Source: Hyphomonadaceae bacterium UKL13-1 (GTDB lineage Bacteria; Pseudomonadota; Alphaproteobacteria; Caulobacterales; Aquidulcibacteraceae). Taken from it: a stretch of DNA of 64,000 bases. Positions 1-6,958 of this stretch are shown here, piece after piece. Below the pieces are notes generated by a model. That model was not told the origin of the DNA and made no database searches. It worked only from the letters and a program-made list of their open reading frames with translations. The stretch lies in NCBI GenBank assembly GCA_001602435.1, contig CP012156.1, positions 2,190,001-2,254,000 on the forward strand, given 5' to 3'. Positions within the stretch are counted from its first letter, which is position 1; each line of letters begins with the position of its first letter. Position numbers and translations under genes: made by a program.

Positions 1-608
1 CCGTGCATGCCTTTGTGTGTCTGTCCAATGCCGATGCCGAACAGCTCGCATCTAAGCGTGACGCTTTGCACGCCTTGGATTTGTACGAAGAGAAGTGGTT
101 TGACTGGTGCATGGGCCAAAGTGCGGAAGTTCTGCTCGACGCCCAAGCCACGCTGATTGCTTCGACCCTTGACCTTAGCCACAGCGGCACCACCCCTATC
201 TGTCGCCGCAAACAGGAAGTGGCCGATAGCCTCGCGACCCGCCTGCAAGTGGATATGACCAGATATTGGAGCACAACCACAGACTTCTTTATGGGGCTGA
301 CCAAGGCCCAAATCGCAGATGCGATTATGGAAAGTCCTGCGGTGGTGGACTTGCCGACTGCCAAGGATCGCAAGGCGTTTGAAGTCATGCTGTCAGGCAA
401 GCGCAAGGATGAATTGGCGCTTATGGCGGTGCAGAACTTGGAAGGGTTTGGTTGGTTGCCACCTGTGATCCATACGGCTGGGCTGGTCGATGTGACTGAC
501 CCAGATGCGGAACCTGCGTTTGAGGTGACCGATGAAGGCTTGGAGGCTTTGGTGGCGGCTGAGGCTGTTTTGCCGGACATGCACGTTGCACGGATAGCGG
601 CGGAGTAA
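1..608 (+). CDS. ParB/Spo0J-family partition protein, C-terminal part
   Basis: This is the last ~201 residues of a gene that enters from the left edge; the GTG at 3 is probably an internal valine codon. The visible segment resembles the C-terminal region of the long ParB/RepB-like proteins on alphaproteobacterial plasmids and integrative elements. It has a helical stretch with a run of Asp/Glu/Leu, then a 'GLTKAQIADAI' helix and a closing 'GFGWLPPVI' tail like the GSGWLP ending of that family. The N-terminal nuclease/HTH part is outside the window. Such proteins bind DNA sites and help maintain or regulate mobile elements. Together with ArdC, Ssb and the relaxase further right it marks this region as an element backbone. 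The family call rests on the C-terminal pattern only. Confidence 0.6.
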   Translation, partial: VHAFVCLSNADAEQLASKRDALHALDLYEEKWFDWCMGQSAEVLLDAQATLIASTLDLSHSGTTPICRRKQEVADSLATRLQVDMTRYWSTTTDFFMGLTKAQIADAIMESPAVVDLPTAKDRKAFEVMLSGKRKDELALMAVQNLEGFGWLPPVIHTAGLVDVTDPDAEPAFEVTDEGLEALVAAEAVLPDMHVARIAAE

Positions 609-676
609 GGGGTTTTGCCCTTTCCCGATCAAGATGGCTGCGCGCTGGGTGACTGGCGCGCGGTCTGAAAAACCAC

Positions 677-697
677 TATATTTAGTGCATAAATATA
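677..697. repeat. AT-rich 8-bp inverted repeat upstream of the DRT locus
   Basis: TATATTTA (677-684) and TAAATATA (690-697) are perfect reverse complements separated by five bases. The repeat lies between the end of the parB-like gene and the putative non-coding RNA. It could be an operator or part of an AT-rich promoter zone; no protein is known to bind it. Confidence 0.4.
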
Positions 698-724
698 AAT
701 GTGCCCCTTTTGTTCAGCTACCCC

Positions 725-753
725 TTGCGTGGATGAATTCGCGTTCCTATGTA
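725..753 (+). promoter_or_regulatory. Candidate sigma-70 promoter for the DRT2 non-coding RNA
   Basis: TTGCGT (725-730) and TATGTA (748-753) are separated by 17 bases, which gives a predicted transcription start near 760. A transcript from there to the reverse transcriptase start would be about 290 nt, close to the size reported for DRT2 non-coding RNAs. The -10 box is imperfect, so this is a prediction from spacing and position. Confidence 0.35.
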
Positions 754-759
754 GATGAC

Positions 760-1050
760 GCTCCCAGAATTGGCTGAGGAGTGCGATCGTTGAGACCGTC
801 AAGCCCGCTTGGCGTGCCACACGAGGGCCAACCCAACAAGGTTGCCACGAGTGCCACAAGGGTTAGCGTCAGTTCGAGCATTGCTCGTGCCTCCTCAACT
901 TCATTGTATAGGCTTGCGTTTTTTAGACCCGTATCTGCTGAAATTTGCGTCGCAGCCCGCCGTAAAGAAATCAGATAGAAGCCTGCGTGCGTTCGAGGGG
1001 TGCCTGGTTTGTCCAGAGCCCAGGGTCAGGGATAGCCCCTCGAACTTTGC
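760..1050 (+). ncRNA. Putative DRT2-associated non-coding RNA (template RNA)
   Basis: In DRT2 systems a structured RNA encoded just upstream of the reverse transcriptase is copied by rolling-circle reverse transcription. Here ~300 nt without a convincing gene precede the enzyme and fold well: a stem at 826-833/840-846 with one bulge, a tight hairpin at 875-879/883-887, and a perfect 10-bp stem 991-1000/1036-1045 enclosing a 35-nt branched loop just before the start codon. One forward frame is free of stop codons from 794 into the coding region, as required if repeats of the template are to be read as an endless frame. Boundaries are inferred; the template segment itself could not be assigned. 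Confidence 0.45.
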
Positions 1051-1053
1051 AAA

Positions 1054-2364
1054 ATGGATACTCGTCTTATGCGACCACCTTGGTTTAAGCCACGCAAATA
1101 CCGTCATTTCGATATGCCAGTCCCCGAAACGAAAGCAGATTTTGTAACCGATGCAGCGGCCATCAAAGGCCATTCGTTTTTGCCGCTACTACATGTGGAT
1201 AAGACGGAAATTCGATATCGGCTCGATCCTGAAACCAATAAAAAGGCGAGGATCGAAAAAACGCGCTCAATTCGCTATGCCTCACATCGTGATTCCTGCA
1301 TTTTAGCCTTTTACGCCTCGAAGCTAAATCAAGCACTTGAGCGCCATTACCAAATTGTTGATTGGAGTGATTGTGTATTGGCTTATCGCAAGCTGGGGAA
1401 AGCCAATTACCACTTTGCTGCCGAAGCCCGTAACCATGTGATCAGTTGTGCGCCCATGACTGTTCTTGCATTCGATGTTTCAAAATTTTTTGATACGCTC
1501 GACCATAAACTTTTGAAAGAACGAATAAAACGGCTTTTAGGCACAAATGAGCTTACACCAGATTGGTACGCCGTGCTCAAAGCAGTTACAAAGTTTCGCT
1601 TTGTGAAACATGAAGACCTGATCGCGGAACCGATCCTCAAGAAATACTGTCAGGAAGTTGGCCGCCCATGGATCTGTGGGATAAAGACGTTGAAACAGCT
1701 CGGAGTTGAGATCTACCCTAATCCAAATAAGACATGTGGAGTCCCGCAAGGCACACCAATTAGTGCAGCGCTTTCAAATGCTTATATGATAGATTTCGAT
1801 GCTGCTGCATTTGCCGCTTGCAGCGAGATTGGCGCGCTATATCGACGTTATTCCGATGACATTTTAATCATCTGCCGCCCAGAATACGCTGATGCAGTCA
1901 TTGAAAAGATTGAGAGTTTAATGGGTCTCAACTTACTAACACTATCCAGTGAGAAGACTGAACGTACTGAGTTCACAGTTGATGACAGTAAAATTGTTGC
2001 TAGCCGGACTGCACAATACCTTGGATTCGCTTTTGACCATAATGGCGCACGAATTCGCGAGAGTTCTATTTCGAGGCAATGGAAAAAGTTAAGACGAAGT
2101 ATTAAGGCGGTCGAGGCAAAAGGGCGAACGGAGATTGCCGAAGGGCGATCAAATTTTATACATACAAAAAGGTTGGTTAAGCGGTTTCAAGCGATATCCT
2201 CGATTGTTGAAGATATTCCGAGGCCCGTAAGAAACTTTTCCTCATATGCAAGACGAAGTGCAGCGGCGTTCGGGCCGGATGATAAAATACTGCATCAAGT
2301 GCGCCGCCTTGAGCGGGAAGCTCTTTCGGAAATCCGACGGCTCAAACGTGTTGGGAGACGTTAA
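1054..2364 (+). CDS. drt2: Antiviral reverse transcriptase, DRT2 (UG2) type
   Basis: The 436-residue protein has all the core reverse-transcriptase motifs: AFDVSKFFDTLDH with catalytic Asp141 (motif A), GVPQGTPIS at 229-237 (motif B), YSDD at 266-269 (motif C) and QYLGF at 321-325. The N-terminus (KYRHFD around 15-20, RYASHRDS around 74-81, YRKLGK around 111-116) and the absence of fused domains match the UG2/DRT2 group rather than retrons or group II introns; no maturase domain is seen. DRT2 enzymes copy an upstream RNA into concatemeric cDNA that, after phage infection, yields a toxic repetitive gene product. The coding region is AT-richer than its neighbours, as often in defence genes. No clear Shine-Dalgarno precedes ATG 1054; ATG 1069 is an alternative. 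Confidence 0.75.
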   Translation: MDTRLMRPPWFKPRKYRHFDMPVPETKADFVTDAAAIKGHSFLPLLHVDKTEIRYRLDPETNKKARIEKTRSIRYASHRDSCILAFYASKLNQALERHYQIVDWSDCVLAYRKLGKANYHFAAEARNHVISCAPMTVLAFDVSKFFDTLDHKLLKERIKRLLGTNELTPDWYAVLKAVTKFRFVKHEDLIAEPILKKYCQEVGRPWICGIKTLKQLGVEIYPNPNKTCGVPQGTPISAALSNAYMIDFDAAAFAACSEIGALYRRYSDDILIICRPEYADAVIEKIESLMGLNLLTLSSEKTERTEFTVDDSKIVASRTAQYLGFAFDHNGARIRESSISRQWKKLRRSIKAVEAKGRTEIAEGRSNFIHTKRLVKRFQAISSIVEDIPRPVRNFSSYARRSAAAFGPDDKILHQVRRLEREALSEIRRLKRVGRR

Positions 2365-2444
2365 GCCGACTGTTTCTAGTCAGTTAGGCTTGCGCGAGCT
2401 CCCGGGCGGTCTAAAAAATCAAACATGCCAATGTAAGCGAACGC

Positions 2445-2748
2445 TTATTTTTCAAATAGACTCCTTAAACTAAATACTCCCACTCCCGCGTCATGCACCA
2501 CCGACACAACTTCTGCACTATCCACTGTAGCGCGATACAATATGGGATAATTGGTTGTCGGGAACAGCTGCATGTTGGGACGCACATCAAAGCGTGGTGG
2601 ACCCATTTCGGGCATCTCACCCGAGTGTTTCAAATGTCTGACAAAGGCGGTTATACATATTTTGCGCCGCAACGGGATTTTCGGCAGCAATGGTTAAGAC
2701 GGTGCCTTCTATATCACTGATTGCCTCAGGCAGCGGGCGGTAGCTCAC
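2445..2748 (-). pseudogene. RelE/ParE-type toxin, frameshifted
   Basis: Starting at GTG 2748, which overlaps the stop of the upstream antitoxin-like frame as GTGA, the reading runs VSYRPLPEAISDIEG... to QTFETLG and then meets a TGA near 2617. Skipping one base restores the C-terminal half of a ParE/RelE toxin: GPPRFDVRPNMQLFPTTNY, then LYRATVD and VVSVVHD. Members of the family are ribosome-dependent RNases or gyrase poisons of about 95 residues. The single-base frameshift should abolish the toxin unless the sequence is in error. The pair with the fragment upstream is the remains of a parDE-like operon. Confidence 0.65.
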
Positions 2749-2907
2749 GCAATGGCCTTGTTTGCAAAGGCTTTTGACAATTTGGATTGGATGTTCGCCT
2801 TAGCCTTTGGACCGTCAACAGGTTCACCACTTGCGACGCCCACGTCCCAAAGCTGGCCAAGTCGTTCGCTAGCCATGGCACGATACTCGCGACGCTCCGG
2901 CCATTCG
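2745..2907 (-). pseudogene. ParD-like antitoxin remnant, split by IS66
   Basis: The C-terminal half of a ParD-type antitoxin (EWPERREYR, then RLGQLWDVGVASGEP) ends at 2745, overlapping the toxin start by four bases. Removing the IS66 element and one copy of its target duplication joins this frame to codons at 5481-5521 that read MVASSRELMRKAL, the typical ParD helix after the ribbon strand. The ribbon-helix-helix N-terminus is still missing after joining, so the gene was already truncated before the insertion. It cannot make an intact antitoxin today. Confidence 0.6.
2900..2907. repeat. IS66 target-site duplication, left copy
   Basis: The 8-mer GCCATTCG abuts the left inverted repeat and recurs exactly at 5473-5480 on the other side. 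Eight base pairs is the duplication length typical of IS66-family transposition. Confidence 0.95.
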
Positions 2908-2937
2908 GTATCCATCCGGCGAGGGCCACGGCGTGGC

Positions 2938-4587
2938 TTAGGGCGCTGGTTTCCAGTTCCAAGGTGCGAGTTCATGTAGGCGTGATGCTGGCCATGAGGG
3001 CATGTGGGCGAGCAGGTGTGCGAGCCAAGCTTGGGGATCGATGTTATTGAGCTTGGCAGTGCTGATGAGGGTATAGATCAGGGCGGCGCGTTCGCCTCCG
3101 GCTTGTGAGCCTGCGAACAGCCAGGCTTTGCGGCCAAGGGCGGCTGGTCGCAGGGAGCGCTCTGCGGCATTGTTGCTAAGGCAGGCCCGGCCATCGGTGA
3201 GAAAGACGCTAAACGCGGGCTGTCGCTTGAGCATATAATCCATGGCAGCGGCAACGGGTGCGTGGCGGGATAATTTTTGACGTTGTTCGCTCATCCAGTC
3301 GAACAGGTTGGCGACCAGTGGGGCGGACTGGCTGGTGCGGGTGGCGAGGCGCTCGTTGGCGGTTGCACCATTGATCTCGCGTTCGATGGCGAAGAGTTCG
3401 TCGATCTTCTTGACAGCTTGTAGGGCAAGGGGTGCAGCGGCCTGCACAGCTGACCCTGCCTTGTCTTTCTGGGGACCCTTCTTGGGCAGGCTGGCGATCT
3501 CGAAGAACTTGCGCCGGGCATGGGCCCAACAGGCCGCCTCGATGAACGGGGCAGGGCTTCGGGCTTGCTCGAACAGATGGTTATAGCCAGCAAAGGCATC
3601 GGCTTGCAGGATGGCACCACCATGGCACTTCAGATGTGCCTTCGGGTGATCGCCAGACCTGGTATCGGAGAACTTGAACAAAACTGCTGGCGGGTCAGCA
3701 CCCCCGAACGGTCGGTCATCGCGCACATAGGTCCACAATCGTGCGGTCTTTGTCTTACCCTTATCGAGTAATGGGACTGGCGTGTCATCACCATGGATGC
3801 GACCCGCAGCCAAGACATGGGCTTCGATCAGTTCAGCCATGGGGGTAAGCGCGTGGGCACAGGCACCGACCTGATCGGCCAGCGTCGATAGCGCGATGGG
3901 AACCCCTTCGCGGGCATAGCGCTCGGCTTGCCGGTTGAGCGGCACATGTTGGCCGTACTTCTCATACAAGATCATGGCCAGAAGTGATGGGCCAGCCCGC
4001 CCTCGTGCAATCGCATGAAACGGGGCTGATGCCTGGGAGAAGCCTTCGCACGCCCTGCAGGAGAAGCGCTCGCGGACATGCTGGACTACCTTCCAGCTGC
4101 GGGGGATCACTTCGAGCGTCTCTGTGACGTCTTCGCCGACCTTGACCAGTCTGTGTGAGCCGCAGTGATCACAGGCGCAGGGGGATGGTTCGACCACGCG
4201 TTCACGCGGCAGATGCTCTGGTAGAGGCGCACGCGCTGGCTTCTTGCGTTCAAAGCCTGCGACCTTAACCACACCACCATCAATACCGGCATCAGCAGCT
4301 GCTTCCTCGGCGACGATCTCGGCCTGGGTGGCATCGCCAACCGCTTCGACTAAGGCCAGCTCAAGCTGGTCGATGATCTGGCGCGAGCGTTCGGCGCTGC
4401 GGCCATAGAGTTGATGCCTGAGCTTGGCGATCTCGAGTGCTTGATGGGCGGCCAGTTCCTTGAACGCCAGAGCCTCTGCAAGCTGGGCCAGAACTTCTGC
4501 CCGGGCCAGTCGCTCGGCAACCAGTTCTGCCTTCATGGCAGCCATCTGAGCCCTCAGGGCTGCTATGTCATCAGGGCGTTCCAACAC
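2938..4587 (-). CDS. tnpC: IS66 transposase TnpC (DDE)
   Basis: This 549-residue protein is the large catalytic transposase of IS66 elements. It begins with a leucine-zipper-like helix rich in Ala/Leu/Glu (residues 5-60) and then a zinc-binding segment with CACDHCG and CRACEG pairs. The DDE catalytic core follows, with HGDDTPVP and DAFAGYN around the two aspartates and SNNAAERSLRP around the glutamate. It closes with the IS66 C-terminal segment (AALIYTLISTAKLNNIDPQAWLAHLL, here split as AALIYTLIS and PQAWLAHLLAHMP). Length and motifs are those of an intact enzyme. It is 64 nt downstream of tnpB. Confidence 0.95.
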   Translation of the reverse strand: MLERPDDIAALRAQMAAMKAELVAERLARAEVLAQLAEALAFKELAAHQALEIAKLRHQLYGRSAERSRQIIDQLELALVEAVGDATQAEIVAEEAAADAGIDGGVVKVAGFERKKPARAPLPEHLPRERVVEPSPCACDHCGSHRLVKVGEDVTETLEVIPRSWKVVQHVRERFSCRACEGFSQASAPFHAIARGRAGPSLLAMILYEKYGQHVPLNRQAERYAREGVPIALSTLADQVGACAHALTPMAELIEAHVLAAGRIHGDDTPVPLLDKGKTKTARLWTYVRDDRPFGGADPPAVLFKFSDTRSGDHPKAHLKCHGGAILQADAFAGYNHLFEQARSPAPFIEAACWAHARRKFFEIASLPKKGPQKDKAGSAVQAAAPLALQAVKKIDELFAIEREINGATANERLATRTSQSAPLVANLFDWMSEQRQKLSRHAPVAAAMDYMLKRQPAFSVFLTDGRACLSNNAAERSLRPAALGRKAWLFAGSQAGGERAALIYTLISTAKLNNIDPQAWLAHLLAHMPSWPASRLHELAPWNWKPAP

Positions 4588-4651
4588 CTCAGAAGAGAAT
4601 CACGAAACGGTGTCAAACACCAGCAAAAATGGGCACATGGAGCAGGAAATA

Positions 4652-4999
4652 TCAGCCCGCAGCTGTTGGTCTCCACGTCTTCTGCGGATGACGCCAGTCG
4701 ATACCTTCGAGCATATATCCAAGTTGACCAGGCGAGATCGACACCACACCATCAGCCGGGCTCGGCCAGATGAACCGGCCCCGCTCCAGTCGCTTGATAT
4801 AGAGCGAGCAGCCCAGCCCATCGTACCACAACACCTTCACACTGTGGCCAGCTCTGCCCCGAAACACGAACAGGTCCCCGCCATGGGGATCACGGCCTAA
4901 GCCACCCTGCACCATGGTGGTCAGGCTGTTCATGCCCTTCCGCATATCGGTGACGCCTGACGCCAGCCATACCCGCACACCAGACGGAACCGGGATCAT
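4652..4999 (-). CDS. tnpB: IS66 accessory protein TnpB
   Basis: The 115-residue product carries the IS66 Orf2 signature: a GVTDMRKGMNSL segment near residues 15-26, then DLFVFRGRAG and KVLWYDGLG, followed by LERGRF. TnpB is required with TnpA for efficient IS66 transposition, but its biochemical role is not established. Its ATG overlaps the tnpA stop as ATGA, which indicates translational coupling. Confidence 0.94.
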   Translation of the reverse strand: MIPVPSGVRVWLASGVTDMRKGMNSLTTMVQGGLGRDPHGGDLFVFRGRAGHSVKVLWYDGLGCSLYIKRLERGRFIWPSPADGVVSISPGQLGYMLEGIDWRHPQKTWRPTAAG

Positions 5000-5418
5000 C
5001 GTAAATCCTCCAGCGTGGTGACCACTGCTGCCAGCGTGGCCGCATCAAAGCCCGGGTGAACCTCAACTCGCCGAGCTCCTGACAACACAATGACCAGTGG
5101 GGCACTTACCGGTGCTGGCGAAGGTTCACATAAACCCCCATGGTCGCCAGTCGCAACTACCGGAACAAATGCCGGTGGCTCCGAAATCCGGCCAACCCCA
5201 CCACCATCACCACGAGCCTGCGCACGCCAAACGTAGATCTGACTTGGATGGACCCCATAGCGGCGCGCAAGCTGAGTAATCACTGCACCAGCCGCATAAC
5301 TCTCCGCCACAACCGACAGCTTGAAATCATCGGAAAAGCGACGCCGACGGCCCAGATCAACAACATCAAGTCGACCCCCATATCCCGCTGCTATCGTCTG
5401 TAACGTCTCCATACGCAC
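4996..5418 (-). CDS. tnpA: IS66 accessory protein TnpA (HTH)
   Basis: The ~140-residue protein has a transposase-8/OrfA-type helix-turn-helix, RRRFSDDFKLSVVAESYAAG followed by QLARRYGVHPSQIYVWR, near residues 24-70. This is the DNA-binding small subunit found first in IS66 operons. The GTG at 5418 and an ATG two codons later are both possible starts. It is the first gene inside the right inverted repeat. Confidence 0.92.
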   Translation of the reverse strand: MRMETLQTIAAGYGGRLDVVDLGRRRRFSDDFKLSVVAESYAAGAVITQLARRYGVHPSQIYVWRAQARGDGGGVGRISEPPAFVPVVATGDHGGLCEPSPAPVSAPLVIVLSGARRVEVHPGFDAATLAAVVTTLEDLR

Positions 5419-5472
5419 AGTAACTAGCCCAGTTCATACCTCACCGGTATGTGGCCCTCGCCGAATGGATAC

Positions 5473-5480
5473 GCCATTCG
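5473..5480. repeat. IS66 target-site duplication, right copy
   Basis: GCCATTCG, identical to 2900-2907, lies directly outside the right inverted repeat. Confidence 0.95.
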
Positions 5481-5519
5481 CGTAGAGCTTTGCGCATCAG
5501 TTCGCGCGACGAAGCCACC

Positions 5520-5747
5520 ATGCGCAATCTCGATAGCACGTGCCTGACGGTTCCTGCCCCAAATGCGCCGCACGACATTCAAAAGCTGCGCGAGACCAAT
5601 AAGGTCTGTCAGCCTGTGTTTGCCCGCTATCTCAACACCAGCGAGTCCACCATCGAAAAGCGGGAAACAGGGGCCAAACGCCCCAGTGGCATAGCTCTGA
5701 AGCTATTGAGCTTGGTTGAAAAGCACGGTCTGGAAGTCTTGGCTTAA
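5520..5747 (+). CDS. XRE/HigA-type helix-turn-helix antitoxin-like protein, 5'-truncated
   Basis: From ATG 5520 the 75 residues read MRNLDSTCLTVPAP followed by an HTH (IQKLRETNKVCQPVFARYLN and TIEKRETGAKRPSG) and the tail LLSLVEKHGLEVLA. This is the pattern of ~100-residue antitoxins encoded after HigB/RelE-type toxins. Those usually have 25-30 further residues before the MR-D segment. The open frame continues upstream into the IS66 inverted repeat (5451), which cannot be native. The IS has therefore cut the gene off from its original 5' end. No Shine-Dalgarno is evident and no partner toxin is visible. It may be expressed as a shortened regulator or be dead. Confidence 0.55.
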   Translation: MRNLDSTCLTVPAPNAPHDIQKLRETNKVCQPVFARYLNTSESTIEKRETGAKRPSGIALKLLSLVEKHGLEVLA

Positions 5748-5784
5748 ACCGCCAATTCGTCCCGCCCCAATCGGCCCAAAATCC

Positions 5785-5894
5785 CTGCACCCGCGCCAGC
5801 CCACCCGCAACCGTTCGATCGTCCGCTCACGCTTCCGCCCCGGTCTAAACAAGGCAACACCACCGGGGTGCGGGTGGGCTGGCGGGGGTGCGGT
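5785..5894. repeat. Long GC-rich inverted repeat before ardC
   Basis: A perfect 14-bp match (GCCAGCCCACCCGC at 5795-5808 against 5870-5883) is extended on the outer side by an imperfect GCACCC/GGGTGC pairing, giving arms of about 24 nt around a ~60-nt loop. It lies upstream of the ArdC-like gene and has no T-tract. It may be a cruciform, a protein-binding site or part of an element maintenance region. Confidence 0.6.
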
Positions 5895-5977
5895 TTGTTG
5901 ATCTTGGCCGATGGGTGCGGCGCGAGCTTATAGTGAGTGTCGCGTGGCGCACATTTCCATCGGCGGAGGTCTTCGCC

Positions 5978-6958
5978 ATGGCACATGCTGCCCGTTCTTC
6001 CCGTTACAATTCCCCAACTGATGAAACCCGGCTGACACCGCAGGAGCGCGTTACAGCCCAGATTACTTCGCTACTGGAGCGCGGCGTGCGCCCTTGGATC
6101 AAGCCTTGGAATGACATTGCTCCATCTGAGGCTCTAGTTTTGCCTTTGCGATCCTGCGGCACTCCCTATCGCGGGATGAACATTGTGGCGCTTTGGGCTT
6201 CCGCCTTGGAATGCAGCTTCAAAGCCCGCCACTGGTTCACCTTCAAACAGGCGCTGGCCATGAACGCCTGTGTCCGCAAGGGTGAGCGTGGGTCCTATGT
6301 GGTCTATTACACCGAGCTAACCGACACATCGGGTGATACGACCAAGCCTTACAGCGTCCCTAGGGCGAGCAAAGCCAATGGCGAAGAAGGAGGCGAGACG
6401 CGCCGCATCCTGCGCGGCTACACCGTCTTCAACGCCGAACAGATCGATGGTTTGCCGGAAGAATTCTATCCGAAGCACGACGCTGATCCTGCTCCCGCTG
6501 GCCCGTGCACCAGAGGTGACGATCACGCTCGCTTGGCAGCTCTTTTTGCCCGCATCCCCGTCACGCTGCGCCATGGTGGCAATCGGGCCTTTTATTCCAA
6601 AGCCGCCGACTTCATCCAAATGCCCCTGCGCGAAGCGTTTCGTGATGGAAGCCAGTATTGGGCGACGCTCGCGCATGAAACCGCCCATGCCTCCCGCCAC
6701 GAAACCCGCCTCAACCGCGACTTCGGCCAAACCCGCTTTGGCGATGCAGGCTATGCCCTTGAAGAACTCGTCGCTGAACTCGCCAGCGCCTTCATCGGTG
6801 CGACCATCGGATTGCCCGCCGATCACCTTGAGGATCATGCCGCCTACATCGATGGATGGCTGAAGGCGCTAAGTGACAATCCGTCAGCGTTTTTGACGGC
6901 TGCGAGCAAGGCTCAGGCTGCGGCGGATTGGGTTTTGCGGGAGATGGGGGTTGCATGA
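5978..6958 (+). CDS. ardC: ArdC-like antirestriction protein (zincin-like)
   Basis: ArdC proteins bind single-stranded DNA and protect incoming plasmid DNA from host restriction. The 326 residues include the N-terminal ssDNA-binding domain (RVTAQITSLLERG, then RPWIKPWN, then YRGMNIVAL) and a C-terminal metallopeptidase-like domain with HETAHASRH (the zinc HExxH) and a downstream EELVAELASAF glutamate helix. ATG 5978 is chosen because GGAGGT sits 8 nt before it at 5964-5969; an in-frame extension to 5888 lacks such a site. Typical of conjugative or mobilisable elements, it supports the island reading of the left 33 kb. Confidence 0.9.
   Translation: MAHAARSSRYNSPTDETRLTPQERVTAQITSLLERGVRPWIKPWNDIAPSEALVLPLRSCGTPYRGMNIVALWASALECSFKARHWFTFKQALAMNACVRKGERGSYVVYYTELTDTSGDTTKPYSVPRASKANGEEGGETRRILRGYTVFNAEQIDGLPEEFYPKHDADPAPAGPCTRGDDHARLAALFARIPVTLRHGGNRAFYSKAADFIQMPLREAFRDGSQYWATLAHETAHASRHETRLNRDFGQTRFGDAGYALEELVAELASAFIGATIGLPADHLEDHAAYIDGWLKALSDNPSAFLTAASKAQAAADWVLREMGVA

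Larger units (their letters stand above)
2908..5472 (-). mobile_element. Complete IS66-family insertion sequence (2565 bp)
   Basis: The element has terminal inverted repeats at 2908-2929 and 5451-5472 that match at 21 of 22 positions and begin GTATCCAT. Outside them lie identical 8-bp flanks (2900-2907 and 5473-5480). Inside are the three genes of a canonical IS66 element, tnpA-tnpB-tnpC, all reading right to left. Intact duplications and open genes point to a fairly recent insertion. It landed at the overlap of a ParD-like remnant (minus strand) and the 5' side of an HTH gene (plus strand). Confidence 0.93.

Noticed and set aside
640..661. GCGCGC-containing hairpin after parB as a terminator
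   Set aside because: The stem is short and self-complementary GC only, and no T-tract follows.
809..1147. A 112-codon protein-coding gene upstream of and overlapping the reverse transcriptase
   Set aside because: It starts with an unsupported TTG, has no family pattern and runs through strong hairpins; it is better explained by the non-coding template RNA.
1054..2364. Retron or group II intron reverse transcriptase
   Set aside because: There is no maturase or HNH domain, no VTG retron motif and no intron domain V-like RNA nearby; the N-terminal pattern fits UG2/DRT2 better.
2745..2975. Intact 76-residue antitoxin gene
   Set aside because: The N-terminal third of this frame is IS66 inverted-repeat and transposase DNA read in another frame; the antitoxin is truncated.
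5451..5519. Native 5' end of the HTH gene
   Set aside because: These codons include the IS66 right inverted repeat and the target duplication, so they cannot be original coding sequence.
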